64,000 nucleotides of DNA from Longimicrobium sp. (GCF_035474595.1 NZ_DATIND010000092.1:1-64000); one strand, 5' to 3'. Positions 41,567-51,893 are shown, counted from the stretch's first letter. Numbers and translations: made by a program. Notes: a model not told the origin generated them from the letters alone.

Positions 41567-43537
41567 TCAGCGCGTCCCCGCCGCGGCGGGCGGCGGGGCG
41601 AAGCTGACGCGGCGCAGCTCGTGGATACGGCCGTCGTCTTCCCTTCCCTCCACCAGCTCGTAGCCCAGCAGCGCGAAGACGCGGCCGCGCAGGAAGATGG
41701 GGCGCGCGTTGCCGTACCAGTCCACGCAGCTGACCTTGCAGCCGTCGTCCGCGCCCGAGGTGTCGCGTGCGGCCAGCTCGCCCAGCTCGCGCAGGCGGAA
41801 CGCCTGGTTGCGCAGGAACAGCACCGACGCCGAGCCGCGGTCCAGCTGGCGGTACCCGGGGCGCGCCGCCTCGGCCACGGGCAACCCCAGCACCCCCACG
41901 TCGTCGCCGTCGGGCCGGTAGAAGAAGCCGTGCGTGCGCGTCTCGCCCTGCGACGCGTTCGGGCGAGTGTAGCGGTCCGCCAGCGTGGCCCGCGCGCCGC
42001 CCAGCCGCACTCCGCTGAAGTGCAGGTCGCGCCCGTCGCTGCCCACCACCACCGCGCCCGAGCCCATCGCCTCGATGCGGTCCACGCCGTGCGGCAGCCG
42101 CAGCGAGTCGACCGCGCCCGCGCCGGCCCAGCGCACCGCGTACACCATCGACGTGTCCTTCATCGCCCCGGCCCAGCCGGCGCCCGGGCCGTACATCAGC
42201 CAGCTGCCCACGTAGCGGTTCTGGAGCGCCCGGTTGCCGCCGGGCGTGGGAAGGCGGCGGTAGGCCGACACCGGCGCCGCGCGGCGTCCGTCGCCCAGGC
42301 TGGCAATCGGCACGCGCAGCAGCGACAGATCGCCCTCGGGCACCTCCTGCCGCCACATCGCCTCGCCGCTCGCGTCGGCCTCCACCAGCACGTTCAGGTA
42401 CCCGTCGCCGCCCTCCAGGAACGACATCTGGTCCACGGGCCCGCCGCTCACCCGCAGCCCCGTGGGCGCCGAGCCGTCCAGCGGCATGCGGTAGAGCATG
42501 GACTGCGGCGGCAGCTCGCCGTCCCGTTCGTTCCACAGCTCGCGCGTGGCCCACACGTACACCGCGCGCGGCGACACGTAGAACACGCGCCCCTGGGGCC
42601 CGAAGAGCGCGGTGGAGCGGCAGTCCAGCGCCTCGCCCAGCAGGTCGCACACCGTCACCGTGTGCAGCACCAGCTCGTCGTCGAACGAGACGTCGCCGGC
42701 GGGGCGGTAGACGCGCGCGGCCGGCGCGGTGCGGTGGAAGGTGGTGTCGGCCACGCCCCAGCGGCGCACGGCGGGAAAGCCGGCGAACGGGTCGTCGGTC
42801 TCGAACGGGTCCACGGGCACGGGGGAGTACATCACCAGCTTACCGTCCACCAGCCGGCTGGCGAAGTTGCGCGACGAGTAGTAGTCCTCGGAGCGGAGCT
42901 GGTAGGTGGCGCGCCAGGCGAGGCGCCCGGCCTCGTCCAGGTGGAACAGGCCCAGCTCGGTGCCGCCGCGCTCGTAGCTGTAGCCGATGACCACCACCTG
43001 GTCGCCCGACACCAGCATCTCGTCGATCCAGGTGCCGCTGGGGTCCAGCCCGGGGCCGAAGGCGTCCAGCGCGCTCACCGGCTGCAGCGCGTCGCCGCCG
43101 ATGCGCACGGTGAAGAGGCGTCCGCGGCGCAGGATCACCAGGTAGTCGCCGTGCACCTTCACGATGCCGCCCTCGTCAACCCCCGCGTGCTGCACGTTGG
43201 TGATCGACTCGTCCGGCCGCGCCGCGGCAGCACCGGTCGCCGTGACCACCTGGTCCATCACGATCGGGGCCGGAGGAGGCGGCGGTGGCGCGCCCGGCAT
43301 GGTGGGCGGGGGCGGGGGAGCGGGCGGCGGGGGTGGAGGAGGGGGCGGAGGTGGGGGTGGCGGCGGAGGCTCGTACGCGGCGGCCAGCTGGCGGACGAAG
43401 CTCGCGAACTCGGCGTCACTGCGGAACGGGCGCAGCGTGCGGCCGTGCTGGCCGGGGAGGCCGCCGGTCGCGCACCCGGCGCTGCCCAGCGACGCGGCGC
43501 ACACGGCGGCCAGCGCGAACAGGGGGATCGCTCTCAT
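41567..43537 (-). CDS. Beta-propeller domain lipoprotein (PF09826-like) with polyproline linker
   Basis: 656 residues. The signal RAIPLFALAAVCAASLGSAGC has a lipobox (SAGC, C22). A 30-residue linker at about 56-88 is almost pure proline. The domain proper starts ITNVQHAGVDEGGIVKVHGD, the N-terminal signature of the secreted C-terminal beta-propeller family, and continues with repeated propeller strands (MLVSGDQVVVIGYSY, LVDGKLVMYSPVP, VFYVSPRAVYVWATR, FLRGRVFALLGYEL) to the end. Binding or enzymatic role unknown. It should be anchored to the outer or inner membrane facing the periplasm or surface. Confidence 0.83.
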   Translation of the reverse strand: MRAIPLFALAAVCAASLGSAGCATGGLPGQHGRTLRPFRSDAEFASFVRQLAAAYEPPPPPPPPPPPPPPPPAPPPPPTMPGAPPPPPPAPIVMDQVVTATGAAAARPDESITNVQHAGVDEGGIVKVHGDYLVILRRGRLFTVRIGGDALQPVSALDAFGPGLDPSGTWIDEMLVSGDQVVVIGYSYERGGTELGLFHLDEAGRLAWRATYQLRSEDYYSSRNFASRLVDGKLVMYSPVPVDPFETDDPFAGFPAVRRWGVADTTFHRTAPAARVYRPAGDVSFDDELVLHTVTVCDLLGEALDCRSTALFGPQGRVFYVSPRAVYVWATRELWNERDGELPPQSMLYRMPLDGSAPTGLRVSGGPVDQMSFLEGGDGYLNVLVEADASGEAMWRQEVPEGDLSLLRVPIASLGDGRRAAPVSAYRRLPTPGGNRALQNRYVGSWLMYGPGAGWAGAMKDTSMVYAVRWAGAGAVDSLRLPHGVDRIEAMGSGAVVVGSDGRDLHFSGVRLGGARATLADRYTRPNASQGETRTHGFFYRPDGDDVGVLGLPVAEAARPGYRQLDRGSASVLFLRNQAFRLRELGELAARDTSGADDGCKVSCVDWYGNARPIFLRGRVFALLGYELVEGREDDGRIHELRRVSFAPPPAAAGTR

Positions 43538-43790
43538 CTCGCGGAAACGGTGAAGGGGTGGGGAGATAGCGGAAGGACGGCAGCGGATCGAGCAACGGGC
43601 GTGGAGATCCAGTATCGGGAATCGCCGCCGGTTTCGATAGATGCAACGCACCACCCGCCGCGCCTCCGCCGGCGACCGGCCACGAACCGTTGGGAGAGAG
43701 CGCTGATCCGAATCTCCCGCCTCTTCCCCCAATCTTCCTGCCAATCCCCCAATCTTGCCGCCCGTCCTCCGATTCGGTGCGATCGCCCGG

Positions 43791-43850
43791 CATCGCGCCC
43801 TCTCCGGCCGGCCGAGGCCGTCCACCTCTCCCGTACCGGGAGAGGTAGCT
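43791..43850 (-). repeat. Dispersed palindromic repeat family 1, copy e
   Basis: CATCGCGCCCTCTCCGGCC ... CTCTCCCGTACCGGGAGAGG ... TAGCT. In a 584-base gap with family 2 copy c and no recognisable gene. Confidence 0.9.
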
Positions 43851-43931
43851 CTCCTGCATCTCCGCCACACCGCAAACATGGACGCCGCCAAAAGGTTTAC
43901 CGGTTTCGAAACTGATCGTGCAATCCGGCAG

Positions 43932-44014
43932 CGCACGTGCGACCTCGCCTATAGATCCTTCGGCCTGCAACCACTCGTGCTGAGCAAAGCTGGTGTGGCC
44001 GGCCTCAGGATGAC
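43932..44014 (+). repeat. Dispersed repeat family 2, copy c
   Basis: GCACGTGCGACCTCGCC ... AGATCCTTCGGCCTGCAAC ... GTGTGGCCGGCCTCAGGATG ... ACGTC. Confidence 0.85.
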
Positions 44015-44121
44015 GTCTCTGTGCGTTTGTAATGCCCAGGTGATTGGTAGATCCGGTATTACAGGGCGCGCGGAAGCTGACCCCCTGGCCCGAGACGAGA
44101 GAGCGCCAGCCGACAGGAAGG

Positions 44122-45165
44122 TCAGGCGGGATCGGGACCGGGCGCGAGGACGGAGGCTTTCCACTCCGCCAGGATCGGGTCCAGGCGGGCCGGCTCGCGG
44201 CGGGCGCCCAAGGCGGCGAAACGGTCGCGGGCCGCCTCGAGCAGGGCACAGGCTTCGGCGCGGCGCCCCTCCACGTACCGCAAGTGGGCGATCCCGCCCA
44301 GCACCTGGGCCTGCTCCAGCTCCAGGCCGGCCGCGCGGGACTCGGCGAGCGCCTGCTCCAGGTACTCGCCGGCCGCCGCGGTGTCGCCCTTCAGCCGCGC
44401 CACGATCCCCCGGAAGCGCAGCACCGCCACCGCGGCCTCGCGGTCGTCCGACTCGCGGGCGAAGCGGTCGGCCCGGTCCAGCGACTCGCCGGCCTGGCCC
44501 AGCTCGCCCAGGTGGATGAGCGGCTCGGCCACGCCCACCGAGAGGCGCGCCAGCATGGGAACGTGCCCCAGCCGCTCGGCCAGCTCCAGCCCCCGCTCGA
44601 AGTAGAGCTCGGACTCCAGCCACTCGCCCATGTCGGTGCAGATGACGCCCAGGTTGTGGTAGGCCATCAGCGCCGCGGTCCGGTCGCCCGTGCGCGCGCT
44701 GGCGCCGATGCTCTCCAGGTACAGCGTGCGCGCTTCGTGCAGGTCGCCGCGGATGTTGGCCACGACGCCCAGATTCTGGCAGGCGTGCCCCACCAGCTCG
44801 TCGTCGTGCACCGCGCGGGCGCGCTCCAGCGCGTGGCGGTACAGGCCGCTCGCGCCGTCCAGGTCGTGGCGCGCGAACCCGATCATCCCCCGCACGTTCA
44901 GCGCGCGTGCCCCGGCGCGCTCCAGGCCATGCAGCGCGGCCATCTCGCCGGCCAGCACCGCCAGCTCCTCGGCCTCGTCCAGCCGGCCCTGCGCCAGGCG
45001 CACCCGCGCGCTCCCCCGCGCGGCCTCCACCATCGCCTCGGGCGAGCGCTCCGCGGCGCCGTGGCGGAACGCGGCGGCATAGGCCTCGGCGGCGGCGCTC
45101 CACCGCCCGGCCTGCTCCATCTCGCGGGCGCTCTCCCGCCGCGCGGCGCATGCGGTTCCGCTCAT
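44122..45165 (-). CDS. Tetratricopeptide-repeat protein
   Basis: 347 residues, soluble, almost all helical. About seven TPR-like hairpins are visible, for example ACQNLGVVANIRGDLHEART, AYHNLGVICTDMGEWLESEL and FRGIVARLKGDTAAAGEYLE. It resembles the TPR part of SARP/LuxR-type regulators but has no DNA-binding domain. Likely a protein-interaction scaffold. It starts 14 bases after the stop of the lipoprotein gene, so the two probably share a transcript, perhaps with the histidine kinase gene further upstream. Confidence 0.82.
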   Translation of the reverse strand: MSGTACAARRESAREMEQAGRWSAAAEAYAAAFRHGAAERSPEAMVEAARGSARVRLAQGRLDEAEELAVLAGEMAALHGLERAGARALNVRGMIGFARHDLDGASGLYRHALERARAVHDDELVGHACQNLGVVANIRGDLHEARTLYLESIGASARTGDRTAALMAYHNLGVICTDMGEWLESELYFERGLELAERLGHVPMLARLSVGVAEPLIHLGELGQAGESLDRADRFARESDDREAAVAVLRFRGIVARLKGDTAAAGEYLEQALAESRAAGLELEQAQVLGGIAHLRYVEGRRAEACALLEAARDRFAALGARREPARLDPILAEWKASVLAPGPDPA

Positions 45166-45179
45166 CGCCCCGCTCCGCT

Positions 45180-45728
45180 TCAGTTCCCGCCGACCGCGTA
45201 GATGCTGAACCCGCTCAGCAGCGCCGCCACCCTTCCGTCGCGGTCCACCCCGCCCCTGGCCTCGGGCTGCCCGCGCGGCGGGAGGCGGTACAGCGCGTAC
45301 GGCGGGCGCGGGCGGCCGGAGGTGCTGGCGCCGAGACAGGGCGAGTAGTTGACGGTGAGCCGCACCGCGCCCTGGAAGGTGGTCGGCGCGTTCCCCACCG
45401 GCTCGATGCGGAACGCGGCGTACGGGCGGTACCAGGTGATGCGGTACTGCGCCCCGGCAGGCGCCGACCCGGTGTCGAACTGCAGCGAGTGGCCGCCCCC
45501 GATCGCCACCGCGCCATAGCCCGCGGGCACGGTCACGATCGCCTGGCCGCCGGGAAGGAAAGCGCTGCTGTCGGCGCACGCGAGAAGGCGGACCCGCGTG
45601 GCCACCGTGACGCCGTTCCGGTAGCTGTCCGGGTAGGCGGTTTCGGTGGCGGGGACGCTGGCGCATGCGGGCGCCAGGGCGGCGAGCACGACGGCCGCCC
45701 ACGCGGCGCGGAGCCGGGTTGCGTACAT
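45180..45728 (-). CDS. Secreted or lipid-anchored hypothetical protein
   Basis: 182 residues. Signal TRLRAAWAAVVLAALAPAC with a possible lipobox (APAC, C22). The mature part is beta-rich (NGVTVATRVRLLACADSSAF, QYRITWYRPYAAFRIEP, VRLTVNYSPCL), with three further Cys that could make disulfides. No family recognised. It sits between the histidine kinase (47 bases upstream) and the TPR gene (14 bases downstream) on the same strand. Confidence 0.72.
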   Translation of the reverse strand: MYATRLRAAWAAVVLAALAPACASVPATETAYPDSYRNGVTVATRVRLLACADSSAFLPGGQAIVTVPAGYGAVAIGGGHSLQFDTGSAPAGAQYRITWYRPYAAFRIEPVGNAPTTFQGAVRLTVNYSPCLGASTSGRPRPPYALYRLPPRGQPEARGGVDRDGRVAALLSGFSIYAVGGN

Positions 45729-45775
45729 GAAGACCCCCGATCTGAAGGAGGTGCCGCGGGTTCGCTACCGCCCGT

Positions 45776-47494
<1,719 letters not shown>

Positions 47495-47837
47495 GGCCGC
47501 ACCGATTTGCTGGATCGCGGCGGAAGGAACCCCCCGTGTCCGCCAGGAGGAAGCCGCCGCGGATGGGAGGATCGTTCACGAAACGTGCCCGGCTCGTCCA
47601 CTTCCCGCACCCCGGCGGAGCGGCGGGGACGGACCCGGCAAGTCCCTGCACAACCGGCATTTATCGGCCACGCGAGAGTCACCCGGTCCGGACAGGTGCG
47701 GCATCCGCCGGGCGGCCCTTCGGGGCAGCCACGTCCCACATGGGACATCGTGAGGCCGATCGGATCCCGTCCCGCGCGGCCACCGATTCTTTCCACGACC
47801 CGGAGACGAAGCAATCGAAGGAGGATGAGCAAAACGG

Positions 47838-47875
47838 CGGCGGGCGCCGGAGACTTCGCGTCTCCGGCGCCCGCC
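47838..47875 (-). terminator. Rho-independent terminator after RiPP-like gene 2
   Basis: GGCGGGCGCCGGAGAC and GTCTCCGGCGCCCGCC form a 16-bp stem with a TTCGC loop; on the minus strand CCGTTTTGC follows. It lies 25 bases after the stop at 47900. The rest of 47495-47837 shows nothing I can call. Confidence 0.85.
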
Positions 47876-47899
47876 GTGCGTTTCCGTGCGTCCGCCGGC

Positions 47900-48076
47900 T
47901 TAGAAGCAGGCGTCGATGCAGGTGTAGCCGAAGCAGGTGCCCACGAGCGGGTCGCAGGTGTACTGGTTCGCCTTGGTGCGGGCGTACGCCTCGACCGTGC
48001 CGGCCTCGACCTCGACCGCGGCGGTCTCGAAGGCGCTGACCTGCAGGTCGTCGATGTTCAGCGAGATCTTCTTCAT
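47900..48076 (-). CDS. RiPP precursor-like peptide 2, pinensin-type leader, 4 Cys
   Basis: 58 residues. Leader KKISLNIDDLQVSAFETA; core-like end CDPLVGTCFGYTCIDACF. The motif TCFGYTC is nearly the same as TCYGYTC in peptide 4, although the genes are 13 kb apart. GGGAGG lies 10 bases before the ATG at 48076 with GGTAGCAGG between, a strong site for so small a gene. A 16-bp terminator follows. An inverted repeat AACCCCT/AGGGGTT (48205-48226) and a possible promoter (TTGTGT-17-TAGGTT on the minus strand) lie upstream. No maturation enzyme is adjacent. Confidence 0.78.
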   Translation of the reverse strand: MKKISLNIDDLQVSAFETAAVEVEAGTVEAYARTKANQYTCDPLVGTCFGYTCIDACF

Positions 48077-48204
48077 CCTGCTACCTCCCTCTGGATTCCG
48101 GCGCGGGACCATGCGGAGACCGGCATCCCGCGCCCCACGGTTATCTCTCGGTGTCCTGAAGCAGTCTCCGTGCAGCCAACCTAGAGGGATCGATCCAGCG
48201 ACAC

Positions 48205-48226
48205 AACCCCTTGACACAGAGGGGTT
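48205..48226. promoter_or_regulatory. Inverted repeat upstream of RiPP-like gene 2
   Basis: AACCCCT (48205-48211) and AGGGGTT (48220-48226) around an 8-base spacer containing TGACAC. It lies just upstream of the possible -35 of gene 2 and could be an operator. The rest of 48077-48430 has no gene that I can see. Confidence 0.3.
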
Positions 48227-48430
48227 TACCTGCATCGTGGCGTTCACGCTGGCTTCCTTCCGGTCCGGTGCTGCCTCGCGATTCCGGCGGCATCCCGTTG
48301 CCGCGCGGGTGGTTCGCGGGCGGCCACTCCGGTGGCTTCCCCGGCTCTGTCGGACGGGTACGGGGGAGGTAGATTCCATGAGCTTCGATCCCATTCCACC
48401 ACGGCACATCCCGACCGGAGACGACGCACG

Positions 48431-48994
48431 ATGCATCCGCGCATCCAGCAGGTGCTGGACCTGATCGACGAGCAGTACCAGGCCCTGCGTGCCGCCGCCG
48501 ACGCGGTGCCCGCCGGGCACCGCGAGCACCAGCCGGCCGGCGGGGGGTGGTCGGTGGCGCAGGTGATCGAGCACGTCTCGAAGGTGGAGAACGTGATGGC
48601 CGAGCGCGTCACGCAGGCGCTGGCCGAAGCGCGGGCGGGCGGCGTGGGCCCGGAGACGGAGACCGCGCCGCTGGACACCTCCGGGCACTTCGCGAGGGTG
48701 GCCGACCGGTCGCAGAAGCGCGTCGCCCCCGAGCGCGCCCACCCGGCGCCCGACGCGCGCTACGACAGCGCCCGTGCCGCGCTCGATGCGGCGCACCAGC
48801 GCGCGGTGCAGGCCTTCGCCGCGGGCGACGGGGTGGCGCTGGCGCAGGTGGAGATGGCGCACCCCGCGCTCGGCCCGCTGAACCTGTACCAGTGGGGCGT
48901 CTCCGCCGCCGCCCACGAAGCCCGCCACGCCGCCCAGATCCGCGAGATCGCCGCCACCCTCGCATCACCCGACGAGCCCGCGGCCGCGAGCTGA
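48431..48994 (+). CDS. DinB-like (four-helix) protein
   Basis: 187 residues. The N-terminal helix IQQVLDLIDEQYQALRAAAD, the WSVAQVIEHVSKVE metal-site helix and the C-terminal HEARHAAQIREI helix fit the DinB/YfiT superfamily, in which three His bind a metal. Members act as thiol-dependent transferases or have unknown roles. The ATG at 48431 follows GGAGACGACGCACG. A perfect hairpin follows the stop. Confidence 0.83.
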   Translation: MHPRIQQVLDLIDEQYQALRAAADAVPAGHREHQPAGGGWSVAQVIEHVSKVENVMAERVTQALAEARAGGVGPETETAPLDTSGHFARVADRSQKRVAPERAHPAPDARYDSARAALDAAHQRAVQAFAAGDGVALAQVEMAHPALGPLNLYQWGVSAAAHEARHAAQIREIAATLASPDEPAAAS

Positions 48995-48999
48995 GATGC

Positions 49000-49032
49000 C
49001 ACGGCCCCGGCGAGCGGATCGCCGGGGCCGTG
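49000..49032 (+). terminator. Hairpin terminator after the DinB-like gene
   Basis: CACGGCCCCGGCGA (49000-49013) and TCGCCGGGGCCGTG (49019-49032), a perfect 14-bp stem. The remainder of 48995-49534 has a weak family 3 fragment near 49170-49205 and no gene I can support. Confidence 0.8.
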
Positions 49033-49534
49033 TTGGTGTCGGGAGATGATGCCGATCCCAGGAAAAACATGATCCTGAGTTGTCCCTTCGCTTTGCGCGC
49101 CGAGGGAAGATGAGAGACGAGCCGTAGCCGGCTTCCGAGCCGAACAGCCTCGCGCAGTTTGCGAGGCGTCCCGTGGTTGTTGCTGCGGCTTCAGCCGCCG
49201 GTGAGGAGCCAGCCCGTCACCCGCATCTTCCCCCCACTCCCGTTACTCTCGCACTCTAACACCCGTCACCACGGTGGAGCATTCCACTATGAGCGCTCCC
49301 TTTAACACAATGCTTGCGCACACCCCGTCACCTTCGTACCTTCTTGGTAAGAAATGTCTCTTGGGGGACGGCGCCCTCGCAGTCGGGCGCTTTCGACCAT
49401 ACACAGCGACGCCCCCCACGAGCGTGCAGGGATATGCGCAGTACAACCGGACCGCCCCGCCTGCCGAAGCGCGGCCGGCGGGGAAGTTGGAAGGGCGGCA
49501 CCATCATCACCTATCACACGGAGGGAAGCGATCG

Positions 49535-51331
49535 ATGGCAAATTCCTCGATTCTGGCGGACATGCCGGGCACCACGGAAACCGAGACCGGACAGTTCACC
49601 GAGGCCTCGCTGTACGACCCCGGCGAGGCCTGGGTCAACGTGCGCGACCCGGACTACGGGGCCACGTACGACGGGTCCGGCGCCATGACCAACGCGGCCG
49701 CGGTGATCCAGGCGGCCATCAACGACGCGAGCGCCGCCGGCGGCGGGACGGTCCTGGTTCCCGCCGGCACGTACACGCTCACCGCGTGGGTGTACGTGAA
49801 GAGCAGGGTGACCGTGCAGGGGATGCCGGGCTCGCTGATCCAGAACAACGGCGGCGGCTTCCGCAACGGCTCCTTCGTTACCGCCGTGGCCGCCGGGGCG
49901 GACTACGACATCGCCATCCGCGGCCTGACCATCCAGGACGTGAGCCCCAACCCCGCCACCCCTCCGTCCGACGATCCGGGGATCATCTCCCTGAAGTTCG
50001 CGGACCGGGTCCGCATCTCGGAAAACCGCATCTACCAGACCGGCAACAACACGCACCTGTACGGGGTGAAGATCTACGCGGCCCTGCGCGACAGCTGGAT
50101 CACGGGGAACCATCACACGCTGGTGGGCGACTTCGTGTACATGATGGCGGGGGCCAACGACAACGTGGAGATCTCGCACAACACGGTGCGGGGCAGGCGC
50201 GACCTCAGCAGCATCCCCAACGGCATCAGCCTGTGGGGCGGGGCGAAGAACATCCGCGTGCTCAGCAACGACGTGCGCGGCATCGGCGACGAGGGGATCA
50301 GCGTGCAGGACTGCTCGAACGTGCTGGTGGAAGCCAACACGGTGTTCGACTGCGACAGCTCGTGCATCGACGTTCGCGGCACGAACCACAACGTGACCAT
50401 CGCCGGCAACAACGTGGCGTACAGCAACGAAGGCCAGGGGTGCATCCGGGTGGGCGCGTTCGTGGTCAACGGCTCGCTCGGCGTGCCGGTGGGCGTGAGC
50501 GTGACCGGGAACACGGTGGACGCCACGCCCTCCGTCTCCGGCGGCCCGGGCATCCGCATCGAGGGTGCGGAGGACGTGTGCGTGAGCGGCAACGACGTGT
50601 ACGGCACCACCGGCACGGGCTCGGGAATCGTGGTGCAGAGCACCTACAACACGGCCCGCAACGTGGTGGTATCGGCCAACACGGTGCGCAACCTGATCGT
50701 GGGGATCGAGATCCACGGCTGCCGCGGCTGTGCCGTGGACAACAACGTGGTGAGCGGCTGCGCGGGATCGGGGATCCGCACCTACAGCACGGCACCCGTC
50801 CGCCTCGACATCACCCACAACAAATGCTCGCGCAACGGGAGGACGGCGGCCTTCTCCAGCGGGATCGAGGTGAACGTGGGCGACCGCGTGCGGATCATGG
50901 GAAACCGGTGCTGGGACGACCAGGCCACTCCCACGCAGGCGTTCGCCATCCTCGTCAACAGCGCGGTGACCAACGCGCAGATCGTGGACAACGACGTGTC
51001 GCAGGGCGGACTGCTGATCGCCCCCTGGAACCACGCCAACGCGCCCGTGCTGGTGCGCGACAACCGGGGATACACCACCCGCGCCCGGAACAGCGTCACG
51101 GTGCCGGCGGGGGCCACCACGCTCTCGGTCGCGCACGGCCTGAACCGCGACATCGAGAGCGTGAACAACGTGCGCATCACGCCGCGATCCAACCTGGGCG
51201 GGCTGGACTACTGGGTGACCGACCCCACGCCGGGAGACGGCGCCTTCACCATCAACCTGTCGGCCGCCGCGCCGGCGGGCGGGGCCTCGTTCTCGTACGA
51301 GGCGTGGTCCGACCGCATGACCGCCTACTGA
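49535..51331 (+). CDS. Right-handed parallel beta-helix protein (tail-spike/pectate-lyase-like)
   Basis: 598 residues, no signal peptide. After a short head, VNVRDPDYGATYDGSGAMTN starts the pectate lyase 3/GH28-like helix, with AAINDASAAGGGTVLVPAGTY as the first rungs. Many N-G-N and V-x-I-x-x-N rungs follow (VRISENRIYQTGNNT, VEISHNTVRGRRD, IRVLSNDVRGIGD, VTIAGNNVAYSN, VVVSANTVRN). The last 80 residues (SVTVPAGATTLSVAHGL, VRITPRSNLGGLDYWV, ASFSYEAWSDRM) look like the C-terminal receptor-binding domain of phage tail fibres. GGAGGGAAGC lies 6 bases before the ATG. A secreted or phage-derived polysaccharide-binding role is inferred. Confidence 0.8.
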   Translation: MANSSILADMPGTTETETGQFTEASLYDPGEAWVNVRDPDYGATYDGSGAMTNAAAVIQAAINDASAAGGGTVLVPAGTYTLTAWVYVKSRVTVQGMPGSLIQNNGGGFRNGSFVTAVAAGADYDIAIRGLTIQDVSPNPATPPSDDPGIISLKFADRVRISENRIYQTGNNTHLYGVKIYAALRDSWITGNHHTLVGDFVYMMAGANDNVEISHNTVRGRRDLSSIPNGISLWGGAKNIRVLSNDVRGIGDEGISVQDCSNVLVEANTVFDCDSSCIDVRGTNHNVTIAGNNVAYSNEGQGCIRVGAFVVNGSLGVPVGVSVTGNTVDATPSVSGGPGIRIEGAEDVCVSGNDVYGTTGTGSGIVVQSTYNTARNVVVSANTVRNLIVGIEIHGCRGCAVDNNVVSGCAGSGIRTYSTAPVRLDITHNKCSRNGRTAAFSSGIEVNVGDRVRIMGNRCWDDQATPTQAFAILVNSAVTNAQIVDNDVSQGGLLIAPWNHANAPVLVRDNRGYTTRARNSVTVPAGATTLSVAHGLNRDIESVNNVRITPRSNLGGLDYWVTDPTPGDGAFTINLSAAAPAGGASFSYEAWSDRMTAY

Positions 51332-51345
51332 GGAGGGGGAAGAGA

Positions 51346-51687
51346 ATGTCTACGGTACGCATCGAGGCGCCGGGAGAAGAGGCGCGCCGGGAAGAGTGGG
51401 ACGGGCTGGATGGAGCGGCGGTGGACGCCTTTCTCGGCGCCGCCCGTCGGGAAGCCGGGTCCTTCGCCGCCGCCGGCTCGGGGGACCGCGTGGTCGGCTA
51501 CAGCGCCACGGGAGACGCGGACGGAGTCGTCGTGTTCGTCAGCGAGCGGAACGGCCAGATCGCCTCCCTGAGCCCCGGCGCCGAGCTCCTGCTGGAGAAC
51601 GCGCGGCACGAGAAGTGGGCCCGGGAGCGGAGAAGCGCGGCGGACCCCGCCGGAAGCGAAGCCCATCCTGAAACTGAATCCGCCTGA
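51346..51687 (+). CDS. Small acidic hypothetical protein paired with the beta-helix gene
   Basis: 113 residues, acidic, no signal or TM. STVRIEAPGEEARREEWDGL and VVGYSATGDADGVVVFVSER suggest a small alpha/beta fold. The start is 14 bases after the beta-helix stop, with GGAGGGGG 6-13 bases before the ATG, so it is co-transcribed. It could be an assembly helper or partner for the beta-helix protein; that is context only. No family is recognised. Confidence 0.65.
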   Translation: MSTVRIEAPGEEARREEWDGLDGAAVDAFLGAARREAGSFAAAGSGDRVVGYSATGDADGVVVFVSERNGQIASLSPGAELLLENARHEKWARERRSAADPAGSEAHPETESA

Positions 51688-51706
51688 ACTTGTGGGTGGA
51701 CGTCGC

Positions 51707-51736
51707 TTGACACGCGGCGCCGCGCACCGGTAGAGT
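51707..51736 (+). promoter_or_regulatory. Promoter of the threonine operon
   Basis: TTGACA (51707-51712), 18 bases, TAGAGT (51731-51736). The start ATG of the leader peptide is 8 bases after the -10, so the transcript would begin at or next to it. TTGACACGCGGCG is shared with the promoter at 61643. Confidence 0.6.
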
Positions 51737-51743
51737 TGAAGCC

Positions 51744-51833
51744 ATGACGAACGCCGCCATCCGCACCACCGGCACCACCACTACCACCACGACCCGTCTC
51801 ACGGGCCGCGGCCGGGAGTGCTTGCGCCGGTAG
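51744..51833 (+). CDS. thrL: Threonine operon leader peptide
   Basis: 29 residues: MTNAAIRTTG, then seven Thr in a row (codons 11-17, bases 51774-51794), then RLTGRGRECLRR. Eleven of 29 residues are Thr and one is Ile. It lies 98 bases upstream of thrA, with a terminator between. E. coli ThrL has the same logic (runs of Thr and Ile codons), though the sequences are not related. Stalling of the ribosome on these codons when charged tRNA-Thr is scarce would free the antiterminator strand at 51799. No ribosome-binding site is seen, consistent with a leaderless start. Confidence 0.82.
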   Translation: MTNAAIRTTGTTTTTTTRLTGRGRECLRR

Positions 51834-51893
51834 TCGAGAAGGCGCGGTTCACCAGCAGGACGCGAGCGGCCCGTGAGCGATCACGGGCCGCTC
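51799..51893 (+). promoter_or_regulatory. Threonine attenuator: antiterminator and terminator
   Basis: Terminator: GAGCGGCCCGTGA (51864-51876) pairs with TCACGGGCCGCTC (51881-51893), loop GCGA, then TTCGTCTTGTCCCC. Antiterminator: TCACGGGCCGC inside thrL (51799-51809) is identical to the 3' arm, so it can pair over 11 bases with GCGGCCCGTGA (51867-51877). A ribosome stalled on the Thr codons leaves 51799-51809 free; one that reaches the stop at 51833 covers it and lets the terminator form. Confidence 0.82.

Noticed and set aside
49274-49534. An N-terminal extension of the beta-helix protein from ATG 49274
   Set aside because: The extra 87 residues have no domain or signal, and GGAGGGAAGC sits in front of ATG 49535.
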